DNA of 64,000 nt, taken from assembly GCA_016708875.1 (NCBI GenBank), contig JADJFA010000023.1:32669-96668 (forward strand). Reading direction: 5' to 3'. This document shows, piece after piece, positions 28,138 through 37,870 of the stretch. Both the position numbers and the translations under genes were made by a program. This DNA is from Lewinellaceae bacterium (GTDB taxonomy: Bacteria; Bacteroidota; Bacteroidia; Chitinophagales; Saprospiraceae). Positions within the stretch are counted from its first letter, which is position 1; each line of letters opens with the position of its first letter. The notes beneath the pieces are model-generated. The model did not search any database and was not told where the DNA came from. It saw only the letters and a program-made list of their open reading frames with translations.

Positions 28138-31100
28138 CTACTCCCCCATCGTCAATAACCTACTCGCCAACTTCCTCGCCTCTTGCTTCGGGCTCCGCCA
28201 CCATTGCGCTGAAAGCACCGGCACAAACGAAATCCCCTGCTGCTTGAAGTAGTTCCCCAGTTTTTCCTCCCATTCATAACTCGGGAGCGGTGTTTTGGCC
28301 AATACCCCATCGAAAGCCAATACGCTGCTATGCTCGCCACTGCCTTTGCCCTGGATAAACAATGGCACACGAACTCCCGCAGCCATAGCCGAGCGCTTCA
28401 TCTGACTTTGCTCGAAATAAGGGCGAAGCGCCAGTTCCACTTCTTCGCCAAATACCGTTGGCGGGAAGAACGACTCTTCGTAATCGAGCAACTTTTTCAT
28501 CTTGTTCAATTGCTCTTCAGCAGCCTCGCGATCTCCAGACTGTATGTAATCGGCGAAGGTTACCAGGTGGGAAAGGATACAGGTGCCGAGGAAATTTTTG
28601 TCCGCCGCCAACACCGAGTGCAGTCCTTCCGGGGATGCTGTGCGCGATGTAAAATTTCTGCGTTGCGCGGGTGAGCACCACGTGCAACTGGTTGAAACCC
28701 AACTGACTATTCCAAAAATGCAAGTGCCTTGTAAGCGTTCCTTGGGCATCAGTGGTACCATGCGTAAGCGAGAGCAGCAGCACATCCACGTGCTGGCCTT
28801 GCAATTCTGCAAACTGGTACACTCCCAGTCCGTTGAGGTACAGCTGCTGGATTTTTTCCCAGCCTGCCATCTTTTTTTGGCGGATGCGAAGCAGTTGCGC
28901 AGCAATGAGGTCGCGCTGTTGCACCGTGGCGCAGGCGATGCCCACAACCGGATATGTATTGGAAGGCGTAGGCTCTATGAAGTTTAGCCAGTCAATGATC
29001 TGGCGGGCTTCTGCTTCGTTGGTACCGGTATGTTCGTCGTATCGGCCTTCCACATTCACCACTACCGTAGAATCCAGTGCGGAACGGCCGGAAGGAGTGC
29101 GCTTAAACGGCGTTCCAAAAGCAATTTTGTTAAAACGAATCCAGCCCTCAGGGGTGTCCTGATGTTGATAGTCGAGCTGGTGGCTTTTCGCGCCGATGCC
29201 TTTGCAAAACTCCAGAATATCGTCTTCTTCAAAAGGCGTCATGTCTTGTCGCGCATCGCCAAATACCACGAGGTGTTTGGCCATCGAAAACAAGTGAAAG
29301 CACTCCTGTTTGGGGATGTTGTGTGCTTCGTCTACCAACACCACATCGAATTGCATTTTGGAAAGTTGAACTACATCGAGTGCGACTTCCGGGGTGGTTA
29401 GCAAGACGGGCAGCGTCTCTGTAAGCGGCAAAATATGCTTGTGGAAAAGTTCTTCCGCCTTCAGGTTGGCTGAAAGGGTTCGGTTGTCTTTGCCAAACCA
29501 ATTTTTGTAATCCTTTGAAAACGAGGATTTCATACCACGCAAGGCAGTATTTTTCCGGTCCTGCCACTGTGAACTGATCTGAGCGGGCAGCATTTGCCGG
29601 AGTTCCCGACCATAAATGCTCACGTTGGTAAGCGTATCCTCGTCCCACAGGAAATCAGGGCGGAATTCCTTTTGCAGCAGATGGTGCAGGTACCAACTTT
29701 CAAACGCAGCTTGCCAGTTTTGAGGCTTAATTTTACAAAGGGTGCGCACGGTTTTTTGAGCAGCCGGCGCCAACGCGAGCCAGTGCTTTTGCCAAATACA
29801 AAAATCGTCGAAGTCGCGCAGGTAAAACTGGGTGTCCTCCAATCGGGCGATTACATCCTCCAAAAATTCCTGGCGCTTTGGTATCGTGAGCATTTCGTGC
29901 TTAAGGGCGTCTTGATAAAGGCCTGCGGCGTTGAATTCCTCCAAATACGCGTCGAGCGCTGTTTCAAGGTCACGAATTTGCTCCCTGAAATCAAGCTCAG
30001 AGTGAATGCTCTTGGCGTTAAGCCGACGTACGTCCTCCCGCACAATGGAGGGAACGCGCCGTCGCCATATTTTCAATGCACCATCAAAATCCTTGGTCAA
30101 CTCGCTGATTTTCCGAATGTTTCGATTGTCAAAATGTGCCGGAAAATCAAATTCAAAATAACGACGCAAACCATAAACCTGTCTCATTTCGTCAAAAATT
30201 CCACCTATGCGTTCCTTTGCTGCCACCAATTCTTTGTACTTCTCTGAAAATACACCGTAAAGTTTTTCTCCACTGGAAATCGGCTTTTCAAAATCAGGTC
30301 CAAAACGGATTACCCCATCCTCCAGACCGTTCTGGATGCGCTTGATATAAAGTGCGAGGTCGTTGTAATATTGCTCAAAATGGTCGTGCAGACTCTCATC
30401 GTAGTCATTCGTTTGACCAATGAAACGGTGGTGCAGTGCGGTGGCCTTGGCAAGCAGTGTACGCACCTGGCCTTCCGTCCAAGCCCGGCCCTTGTCCTTG
30501 TCGTAATCGTTAAACACCTTGTGATTCAGGCGGTTAAGCGGGTGGTGCAGCGTCGGAAAGCGCCGGAAGAGTGGTTCGGAGGCATAGATGGCCTCCACAA
30601 TTTCGTCGTATTCTGTGAGGTTAAAGCTGAAATCGGAGGGGTTGAGCTGACTTAACAAAAGGTCTTTGCCTTCGGTGCGGTTAGCGCGCAAAAATCGGCC
30701 CACGGTATCTGTGAAACTCAGTTCCCCAAAAAATGGCAGGTGGATATCAACCCAAGCCTGGTCGAGTTTCCCTTGTTCGCGCTGGGTCTTGTTAAGCACG
30801 GTTTTGAAAAGTTCGGGATTGTAACTGGCTTTGTTTTTCGAATCGGCACTCATCCGGAGCATATCAGCCAACATCAGTTTGTCACCCTCCAAATCACGCA
30901 CCACAAACGAGAGTTCACCCACGCCTTTTTCAAGCAAAAACTTTTGCGCTCTGCGCAGAGAATTGATACTTTTTGACACCACCAGGCACTTTTTCCCATT
31001 GGAAAGGGCGCTCATGGCAATGGCCGAAATGAGGTAGGTTTTACCCGAACCAGAAGAACCTTCCACCACCGTAAGGGCATTGCGCTGTACGGCGCCAATG

Positions 31101-31920
31101 ACAGAACGCTGGGAAGGATCGAGGGGGAGCATAGAAAAACTGTGCGTCCAACTGGCGTAATCAGCGGGCAGATCTGGCGCAACTGCAGGCGGTTGTGTCA
31201 CCTGTGTACGTGGCAAAGACGGGAACATGCCCGCTACGGCCGACCACAACAGCCGTCCAGATACGCGTTCACCTTCCCATCTTTCGAAAGGCTGGATGCT
31301 CAGGGGCAATCCGTCTTCGACAAGCCCGAGGCTTTGGCGGACAGCCTCGCATAATTCACCAAAATCTTTGACATTCAAGCCTTTGCCCTCAATGACTTGC
31401 TGTGCAGTTCTTGAATAATCAGTATGATGCAATGCATCAAGTAAATGGAAAAAAGGATAATTTGGTTGAACCGTGTGTGTATCGCTGCGTTGTATCTGCC
31501 ATTGGTCGGCGTGTTGCTGGCTTGGTTCCAGACTGATTTGCCAAACGAACAATGGTGCGGCTATTTCTGGCCCCCAAGTTTGGCGATCAGGAATGGATAA
31601 CCGATGCCGAGGTTCTTGGTGCCAAAGACTTTTCGCGGTTGCGGGCCTCGGAAATAAAAATGGTTTATCCAGTCGCCCGCAGGTGGATTGGCCTGCAAAG
31701 GAAGGTCGAAGGGCCGATTGTCGAGCAATTCATGTACAACCCGAATGGCGAGGTCGTCGCTGAGTTTGCAGAGGTCGGCGCGCATGGGTGGCGCGGGATG
31801 GGCATTGAGCCATTCGAGTGCTGCTCCAGAGTAGGCAGCAGAAGTAACGGATTTATCGGATTTATCCGCCGATGTATTAACGGAGGCGGAAGAAGAAGCG
31901 GGGATGGTCGTTTCTGGCAT
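28138..31920 (-). CDS. Large SF1 (UPF1-like) helicase with C-terminal nuclease-like domain (frameshifted)
   Basis: About 1261 residues in three frame segments: 31561-31920, 28517-31552 and 28138 to about 28640. The joins need one G added at the C5 (plus strand) 31571-31575 and one base removed at 28631-28634. Domains: N-terminal substrate/regulatory region (KNLGIGYPFLIAKL), Walker A VVEGSSGSGKTYL, a long helical insertion, Walker B VVLVDEAHNIPKQE with GDARQD, and helicase motifs V/VI (ELQGQHVDVLLLSLTHG; HVVLTRA). The last ~100 residues (EVELALRPYF, VLAFDGVLAKTP, PVLSAQWWRSPKQEA) resemble the Vsr/DUF559 endonuclease fold without an obvious full catalytic set. DNA repair or phage defence is possible. 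It is not in an obvious operon. Confidence 0.8.
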
Positions 31921-32001
31921 GGATACCGTTGTTCGTTTATGTTGCGGGGAACTGCGCAAAAGAACGCATTTTGCTCTAAATCAGCAGGGTTTTGTTTTTT
32001 C

Positions 32002-32077
32002 AGAAGTGCCACTTTTTAAAAAAGTGTCACTTCTTACCTTTTAAACCTGGTAGGTTTTTTAGAAACCTACGAGGTTT
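32002..32077. repeat. Two adjacent hairpins between divergent genes
   Basis: agaagtgccactttt/aaaagtgtcacttct (32002-32016, 32020-32034) and aaacctggtaggttt/aaacctacgaggttt (32043-32057, 32063-32077). The second is of the AAACCT...AGGTTT type seen at 2195 and 9178. They lie 5' of both flanking genes. Confidence 0.72.
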
Positions 32078-32137
32078 AGATTCTTGTTATTGCTACTTTC
32101 GCCATGTAGATTATCCATTCAATAATTATCCTTCATT

Positions 32138-32905
32138 ATGGAAAAAAGAACGTTTCTCAAAACCGGCCTTTTCTTAGGTATTGCCGCTGCCACCACCTCG
32201 TTTTTAAGCGCCTGCAAAACAGCGGTGAGCTCCCCTGCCAATGCCGCCACCCCTCCCTTGCCGCCGCCCAAATTGCGTCGCACTACACCGTTTACCCTGC
32301 CGCCTTTGGGCTATGACTCTGCCGCTCTGGAACCGCATATTGACAAAATGACGATGGAAATCCACCACGGTAAACACCACAACGCTTATGTGACCAACCT
32401 GAACGATGCAGTTAAAGATACCGTGTACGCCGAATACGAATTGGAAGACATCGTAGCGCGGATTAGCACTTCAGATGCCGATAAAAAAATCCGAAACAAC
32501 GCGGGAGGCCATTGGAATCACACTTTTTTCTGGCAAACCATCGCTCCAGGCGGCAGCGATGCGCCTTCCAGCAATCTTGACAATGCCATCCACGCGGCTT
32601 TCGAGACGCAGGACAAATTTAAAGAGCAATTCAGCAATGCTGCTAAAGGTGTTTTTGGTTCTGGCTGGGCCTGGCTTTGCGTCGGTAAGGACAAAAAATT
32701 GTTCATTACCAGCACCCCAAACCAGGACAACCCATTGATGCTCAACGTATCCAAACAACTTGGCACGCCCATTCTCGGCCTCGATGTGTGGGAACACGCT
32801 TATTATCTGAAATACCAGAATAAACGGCCCGACTATATCACGGCTTTTTACAAGACAATCAATTGGAAAGTAGTGTCTGATAGGTACGAGAAAGCAATTG
32901 GATAA
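32138..32905 (+). CDS. Exported Fe/Mn superoxide dismutase (lipoprotein)
   Basis: A 255-residue Fe/Mn-type SOD that dismutates superoxide. The N-terminus is a signal (MEKRTFLKTGLFLGIAAATT) ending in the lipobox LSAC, followed by an Ala/Pro-rich linker. The SOD domain follows: TLPPLGYDSAALEPHIDKMT, MEIHHGKHHNAYV (first metal His), GGHWNHTFFW (second His) and LDVWEHAYYLKYQ (Asp and third His). SODs of this class are usually cytoplasmic, so the export signal places this one in the periplasm or on the outer membrane. Residues that separate Fe from Mn use are not decisive by eye. Confidence 0.92.
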   Translation: MEKRTFLKTGLFLGIAAATTSFLSACKTAVSSPANAATPPLPPPKLRRTTPFTLPPLGYDSAALEPHIDKMTMEIHHGKHHNAYVTNLNDAVKDTVYAEYELEDIVARISTSDADKKIRNNAGGHWNHTFFWQTIAPGGSDAPSSNLDNAIHAAFETQDKFKEQFSNAAKGVFGSGWAWLCVGKDKKLFITSTPNQDNPLMLNVSKQLGTPILGLDVWEHAYYLKYQNKRPDYITAFYKTINWKVVSDRYEKAIG

Positions 32906-33033
32906 GTTTGAAGGGTTTGAGTTGTTCGAATAGTTTGAGTTGCGTCAACAACTCAAACTGGACCTTCTCATAAAAGTAGACATATAGATAAGTTTGAAAG
33001 AAGTATTAAATTCACTTTTCAAAACGACTCAAC

Positions 33034-33351
33034 ATGTCATTATTCAGAAGAAAGTTCAGCAAGGAACAGAAACTTGAAATCGTTAACCAATCCTTGGAGA
33101 GTGGGGCAAATTTAGAAGAATTGGCGGCCCAGTACAAAGTTCATGCGAATACTCTGTACAAGTGGCGGCGGGAATATTTGAAGCACGAGGAATCGTCTTT
33201 TCCCGGCCATGGGAAGAAAATCATGAGCACCGAAGAACAGGAGATTGCCCGCTTAAAGAAGCAGCTTCGAGAGGTTGAATTGGAGAAAGAGATATTAAAA
33301 AAGGCCTTGGGCATCTTCTCGTCACCCGACAGGAAAAATTTGCTTTCATGA
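33034..33351 (+). CDS. IS3-family transposase OrfA
   Basis: A 105-residue OrfA with an N-terminal helix-turn-helix (FSKEQKLEIVNQSLESGANL ... YKVHANTLYKWRREYL) and a C-terminal leucine zipper (EIARLKKQLREVELEKEILK). It binds the terminal repeats. Its stop overlaps the orfB start codon (ATGA at 33348-33351). An A6G tract at 33297-33303 is a possible -1 slippage site of the kind IS3 elements use to make the OrfAB fusion. Confidence 0.93.
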   Translation: MSLFRRKFSKEQKLEIVNQSLESGANLEELAAQYKVHANTLYKWRREYLKHEESSFPGHGKKIMSTEEQEIARLKKQLREVELEKEILKKALGIFSSPDRKNLLS

Positions 33352-34212
33352 AGCAATACAGCAATCGTTTTTCTGTTGAGCTGATGTCCAAAGCGCTTGG
33401 GGTGAGCAGGAGCGGTTATTATAAGTGGTTGAAAACCAATCGGGTGAAGGAAGGTAGGTTAAGATTAGACGAAGGAATAAAGGCTGTTTTCAGGACAGTA
33501 AATGCAGATATCGAAGCCCTCGGGTGTGCGAGCAACTTAATAAAAGGGTACGGATAAAAAGGTTTCAGTAGCTACGGTGGCTAGGCGGATGTATGTTTTG
33601 GGGCTTGTGGCAAGGCCAAAGCGTAAATATGTGCATACGACAGATTCAGGCCATGCTTTGAGCGTGTCCCCTAACTTGCTAGACCGAAACTTTGACGTCG
33701 AAGAAGTGAATACCGTTTGGGTTAGCGACATCACCTACATCCTTACAGACGAAGGATGGCGCTACCTGACAGTGATTCTGGATCTGGCCGATAGGGCTGT
33801 AGTGAGTTGGATTTTGAGCCAAACGATGCATGCGCAATGTACCGTCGTGCCGGCCTTTAAACAAGCCATTGAGAGACGCCGGGTTCGGCCTCACAGCGGC
33901 TTAATGTTCCATTCTGACAGAGGCGTACAGTATGCTTGTGAAGATTTTCGGACAATTCTTGCTCATTATGGAATAGCACAAAGCATGTCAAGAAAAGGAA
34001 ATTGTTGGGACAACGCAGTGGCAGAATCTTTTTTCAAAACCATTAAAACCGAGGAGCTGAACAGATTTAAACTTATTAGAGCTACTCAACTCAATTCATT
34101 GATTTTCAAATACATAGAAGGCTGGTACAATACTCAGAGAATTCACTCTACATTGCGTGGCCTTACCCCTTGGGAAGCCTTTTATGAAAAAACTTCAAGA
34201 TTGGCCGCTTAA
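33348..34212 (+). CDS. IS3-family transposase OrfB (two frame breaks)
   Basis: DDE integrase. The N-terminal part reads normally to about 33512 (FSVELMSKALGVSRSGYYKW). A short middle part is in a second frame (SPRVCEQLNK), and the catalytic part is in a third, 33550-34212. The rve core is intact: WVSDITYI (D1), MFHSDRGVQYA (D2) and DNAVAESFFKTIKTEEL (E), with IEGWYNTQRIHSTLRGLTPW at the end. Two compensating single-base indels (near 33512 and 33546) would restore one ORF. As written the element could not transpose on its own. Confidence 0.88.
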
Positions 34213-34280
34213 CCTTTTCTTAGTGTCCACTATAGTGAGGAAGTCCAAACTATTCAAACAATTCAAACCCTTCAAACAAC

Positions 34281-34822
34281 TCAAACCCTTCTATTAGCCT
34301 TCCATATCCCCCAGGTAATCAGCCCGACAAAAATTCCAAGCCCAATAAACAAGATCAGAAAATTGATTCGGTCTCTAAACACCGCGAGGAAAACAATGCC
34401 TGCCAAAGCGATGGTAGGCACTTCATTGAGCGCACGGAAATACAAGTGCGAATGAGGCGATGTACCCGCCTCCAGTTGGCGAATATGGCTTTGAAGCCAA
34501 TGCGTGTAGCCCGTTAGAAGCAGGAGAAAAGCGAGTTTTACTTGCATCCAGTCTCCTCGCAAAACCATAGCGGCTGAATACAAAGCATCATCACCCCAAA
34601 CGACCAGGTGATGACTACCGCAGGGCGCAAAATTATTTTATAAGCCTTCCATTCCATTGTCACAAACTGCCTGCTCAATATCTCCCGCTCAGGATTTTCT
34701 TTTTCTCCCGCCATGGCATGATAGACCATGATACGCACGAGATAAAACATCCCGGCCATCCAGGAGGCCATGCCTATTAGGTGAATTGCTTTAGCGATGC
34801 TGTATAGGTTGGCGACTTCCAT
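34281..34822 (-). CDS. hemJ: Protoporphyrinogen IX oxidase HemJ (CopD/UPF0093; frameshifted)
   Basis: HemJ oxidises protoporphyrinogen IX to protoporphyrin IX in haem synthesis, in the inner membrane. Two segments, 34538-34822 and 34281-34583, in adjacent frames join near 34565. The first has SIAKAIHLIGMASWMAGMFY with the conserved His and W, VRIMVYHAM and the Arg-rich LSRQFVTMEWKAYKIILRPA. The second has GDWMQVKLAFLLLLTGYTHW with the conserved K and H, and YFRALNEVPTIALAGIVFL. It begins 2 bp after the kup stop, so the two are co-transcribed. Length after joining (about 180 residues) fits the family. Confidence 0.85.
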
Positions 34823-34824
34823 GG

Positions 34825-36772
34825 CTATTTATTGTTTCGCGCTCCAGGACTTACCCGTTTTAGCCCGACTTCTTTTACGGGTTGCAGTACGAGCGGCGCT
34901 TCTTCCATTTCTACCGAATCAGAGTCGAGTCCAAACCAGTTTTTCGGTGAGGAGACCCAGCCTTTCACTGTCAGGTAAGTAGAAAGGATCAGTTGTTCCC
35001 CCAGGAAGCTCGTTCTCGTTCGACAAAAATTCTTGGATGATGACAAACCTGAAGTCACCAGTGGGATATTTACTGTCTGTGGAGTGGTAGCGCGAATAAA
35101 TGGTAAGTTCTTCATTTTCAACAAGTTCTTGCACCACTTTGTGCATAAACAAATTCATGCGTTGCTGCACCCGGAAACCAAGCCGGAAATTGACCTTGTA
35201 CACATCATCAGATGCAATGGTATTCACCTCGTATTCCATCGTGAACGGTTCATCGGTAGTTTCGATGTGGACGAACCAATACACATCTGCGCGTTTGGGC
35301 TGGGTCTGTAAAATAGAGTACAGTACTTTTCCTCCACTTTTTGAGGATGTCTGGCCGTAGTGAGGAACACCAGATTCGTGGCGTATTTTGGCACATTTTC
35401 ATCATTGCTCAAGGTGATGAGTTGATCCAAATAATCCTTGATTTTCATCTCATCTGAATAACTCTGCCGGATGCGACGTGCCCTGACCCAGAGGTACATG
35501 GTGCCAAAAAGTATGGAAACATAATGACGGTTACATAACCGCCTTCGGAGAATTTCAGCGTATTGGCCACGAAGAAACCACCTTCCCAAGTAAGGTAAAA
35601 TAACAGGAAGAACCAAATTAGCCTGCTTTGTACCTCTGCAATACCATCCAATTGGAAAGCAGAATAGCTGCAAATCACTGTGCAAACCACTGAAAGTCCG
35701 TAGGTAAGCTCATCCTCGAACTTTGTGGAAATAAAGCACCACCCACACAGCCCAGCCAAAGAATGGTGTTTATAGCCGGAATATAAATCTGGCCTTTCAT
35801 ATTGGTCGGGAACATTACCGTCATTTTTGGCAAAAACCCTAAGCGAATGGCCTCAGAAGCAAGCGTGAATGACCCTGAAATCATACTCTGACTCGCGATA
35901 ACCGCAGCACAAGTGGCAATGACAATACCTGGCCAGAGAAACCAATGTGGCATTACTCCATAAAAAGGGTTGTCCTCCAAAGGCATGCCGTCGTGATGTA
36001 AGAGCCAGCAGTTGTCCAAAATAATTGAGCAAAAGGCAGGTTTTGACAAAAATCCAGCTGATCCGAATGTTCTCCCGCCCACAATGGCCCAAATCGGCAT
36101 ACAAGGCTTCGGCTCCAGTTGTACAAAGAAAAACGGCGCCCATCACCGCCAACATGTGGGGGCTTTGACGCAAGAGTTCAATGCCCATCATCGGATTGAT
36201 GGCTTCAAAAACCGAGGGCATGTACACAATCTGGCCAATGCCCAATATGGCCAGCATTGAAAACCAAATGAGCATCATTGGGCCAAAACCCTTGCCTACA
36301 GTTACTGTACCAAATCGTTGTATGAAGAACAGCCCGGAAATAATCACAATGGTGATTCCATGGTTGGCATACCCGGGTACTTGATCGCTAATCCCTCCAC
36401 CGCTGACGAAACAGAAATGGGAGGTGTGATCATGCCTTCTGCCAGCATCGCCGCTCCGCCCAACAACGCCGGGAATAAGAGCCACTTTCTGCGTCGGCGC
36501 ACCAAAGAATACAAGGAAAAATCCCCCCTCTCCTTATTGTCTGCACGGAGTACCAACAGCACATACTTGAGTGTGGTCTGGATCAATAAGGTCCAAAAAA
36601 CAAGCGAAACCCCGCCCAGCACTGTAAGGCGATCAATGATTTGGCCTTCCCCAACAATGGCCTTCATCACATAAAGTGGTGAAGTGCCGATGTCGCCAAA
36701 AATTATTCCGAGGGTGATAAGAAGCCCTGCTTTGCTAAGCGGGTGATGTCCGTGACTGGTATTGGTAGCCAT
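34825..36772 (-). CDS. kup: KUP-type potassium uptake transporter (at least six frame breaks)
   Basis: The span of about 649 codons equals a normal Kup, but the protein moves through seven overlapping reading segments: 36344-36772, 35853-36485, 35675-36100, 35445-35759, 35224-35685, 34919-35284 and 34825-35124. The N-terminus is classical (ITLGIIFGDIGTSPLYVMKA, GDFSLYSLVRRRRKW, LAEGMITPPISVSSAVEGL). Later segments give VGKGFGPMMLIWF, ASQSMISGSFTLASEAIRLG, ANTLKFSEGGYVTV and the cytoplasmic tail (VPKYATNLVFLTTA). Kup imports K+ with protons. The first break is a missing G near 36372. This is the most damaged intact-length gene in the window; either a decaying gene or a poorly assembled stretch. 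Confidence 0.85.
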
Positions 36773-36822
36773 TTTTTGCTCGTTGATAAAACTGCGGGCA
36801 AACGTAGGCAGATTTTCAATTT

Positions 36823-36902
36823 ATTTCACGCAACGCCGCAACGGCGCAACGTTGTGAAACCCAATTCTACTAACGTTGTGTCGTTGCGGCGTTGTGTGAA
36901 AT
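36823..36902. repeat. CACAACG-word hairpin
   Basis: Left arm 36823-36853 (atttcacgcaacgccgcaac...) and right arm 36872-36902, with three mismatches in 31. It lies between the hupE stop and the kup start, abutting the hupE stop codon, so it can terminate hupE transcripts. Confidence 0.78.
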
Positions 36903-36903
36903 A

Positions 36904-37612
36904 TTACCCGAACGTCCGCTCCACCGTCCAATAAAGTGCAATGAGCGCAATAGCCGAAGATACCGGAATGACGACCCGAGCACGATACCAGGTTTCTTTT
37001 GAAACCAACGAGCTACAAGAAAATACGTCGCCAGAATCACAGCCAATTGGCCCAATTCTACCCCAACATTGAAGCTCAATAACGCAGAAAAGTAGGAAGA
37101 GGGTGGCAGACCAAGTTCAGACAAAACGCCCGCGAAACCCATGCCGTGTACCAATCCAAAAGGAATACAATACCCAAACGACTCGGTTTCAGCTCACCCA
37201 CCAAGATATTTTCTACCGCCACAAAAAAGATGGAAAGCGCGATGATGGGTTCCACCACTGCCGGCAGTGGTTGAATATAACCGTACATCGCCAGACCCAG
37301 GGTGATGGAGTGCGCCACCGTGAACGCAGTGGCTTGCCAGATAATGGTACGCAAGCGATTGCTCAGGAAAAATATGCTGAGCACGAACAAGATATGGTCC
37401 ACGCCAAGCGGAACGATGTGCTCGAAACCGAGTTTCAGGTACGTCCAGGCTACGTTTGTTTGGGAAAGCGAGGCGAGTTCATAGTTTATGGTGTGTGCCT
37501 GGCTTTCAAGAGCCATGACCAGCATGGAGATCAGGAAGAACCCCTTCGCCCCTACCCGCCAAAGGGAAGCGGGCAGGGTAGCTTGGGTGAGAAAACTAAA
37601 GATTCTTTTCAT
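36904..37612 (-). CDS. HupE/UreJ family membrane protein (two frame breaks)
   Basis: A HupE/UreJ-like protein with a signal peptide and about six helices; family members are linked to nickel or cobalt uptake, but many Bacteroidota copies have unknown cargo. The His-rich motif in helix 1, FEHIVPLGVDHILFVLSIF, and AFTVAHSITLGLA are present, as is LVHGMGFAGVLSELGLP. Breaks: one T missing in the T4 (minus strand) at 37158-37161, and one A missing at 36997-37000. With both restored the protein ends WTVERTFG at a stop at 36904. It is upstream of kup on the same strand, separated by a hairpin. Confidence 0.85.
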
Positions 37613-37679
37613 TGTAAAGGAAGATTTTTTCGTTGCGAGTGAGCCCTCGTAGGCTTCAATTATATCGTAACTATCCAGC

Positions 37680-37860
37680 CACTCCCAAATTCCCGAAGGG
37701 AATCTATGTTTATAGATAGAAATGGGTTGTTTGGTAAAAACCCCGAAGGGATTTCATGTTTTCAACCCGGTTTTCACATAAAATCCCTTCGGGATTTTCG
37801 GAATATATCTTGTTACAGTGTTATAAACATGTATTCCCTTCGGGAATTTGTGAGCGACTG
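37680..37860. repeat. Four CCCGAAGGGA/TCCCTTCGGGA palindromes
   Basis: Copies near 37690, 37741, 37787 and 37838, each followed or preceded by an atttcatg/acatgtattt context, arranged as inverted pairs. They fill the gap between the TPR gene stop (37871) and the hupE start; no gene is seen here. Confidence 0.75.
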
Positions 37861-37870
37861 GGAAGTTACA

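Larger units (their letters stand above)
32959..34247 (+). mobile_element. IS3-family insertion sequence, 1289 bp
   Basis: The element begins tggaccttctcataaaagta and ends with the inverted counterpart (plus strand ending gaggaagtcca), giving imperfect terminal repeats of about 24 bp with TGGAC at both tips. It is flanked by a direct AAC triplet (32956-32958 and 34248-34250), consistent with the 3-bp target duplication made by many IS3 elements. It carries orfA and a DDE orfB. The insertion split a hairpin between the SOD and hemJ genes. Confidence 0.9.
32906..34298. repeat. GTTTGAGTTG-word hairpin interrupted by the IS3 element
   Basis: Left part 32906-32958 contains gggtttgagttgttcgaata and the start of the right arm (caacaactcaaac). 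The right arm resumes immediately after the IS (tattcaaacaattcaaaccc at 34251). With the IS and one AAC copy removed, the 30-bp arms pair with two mismatches. Confidence 0.8.

Noticed and set aside
29594..30247. 217-codon plus-strand open frame opposite the helicase
   Set aside because: Antisense shadow of the helicase; no domain or start context.
33297..33351. OrfA/OrfB change of frame in the IS element as an assembly error
   Set aside because: The ATGA overlap and A6G slippage tract are normal for IS3-family elements; only the two breaks inside orfB are abnormal.
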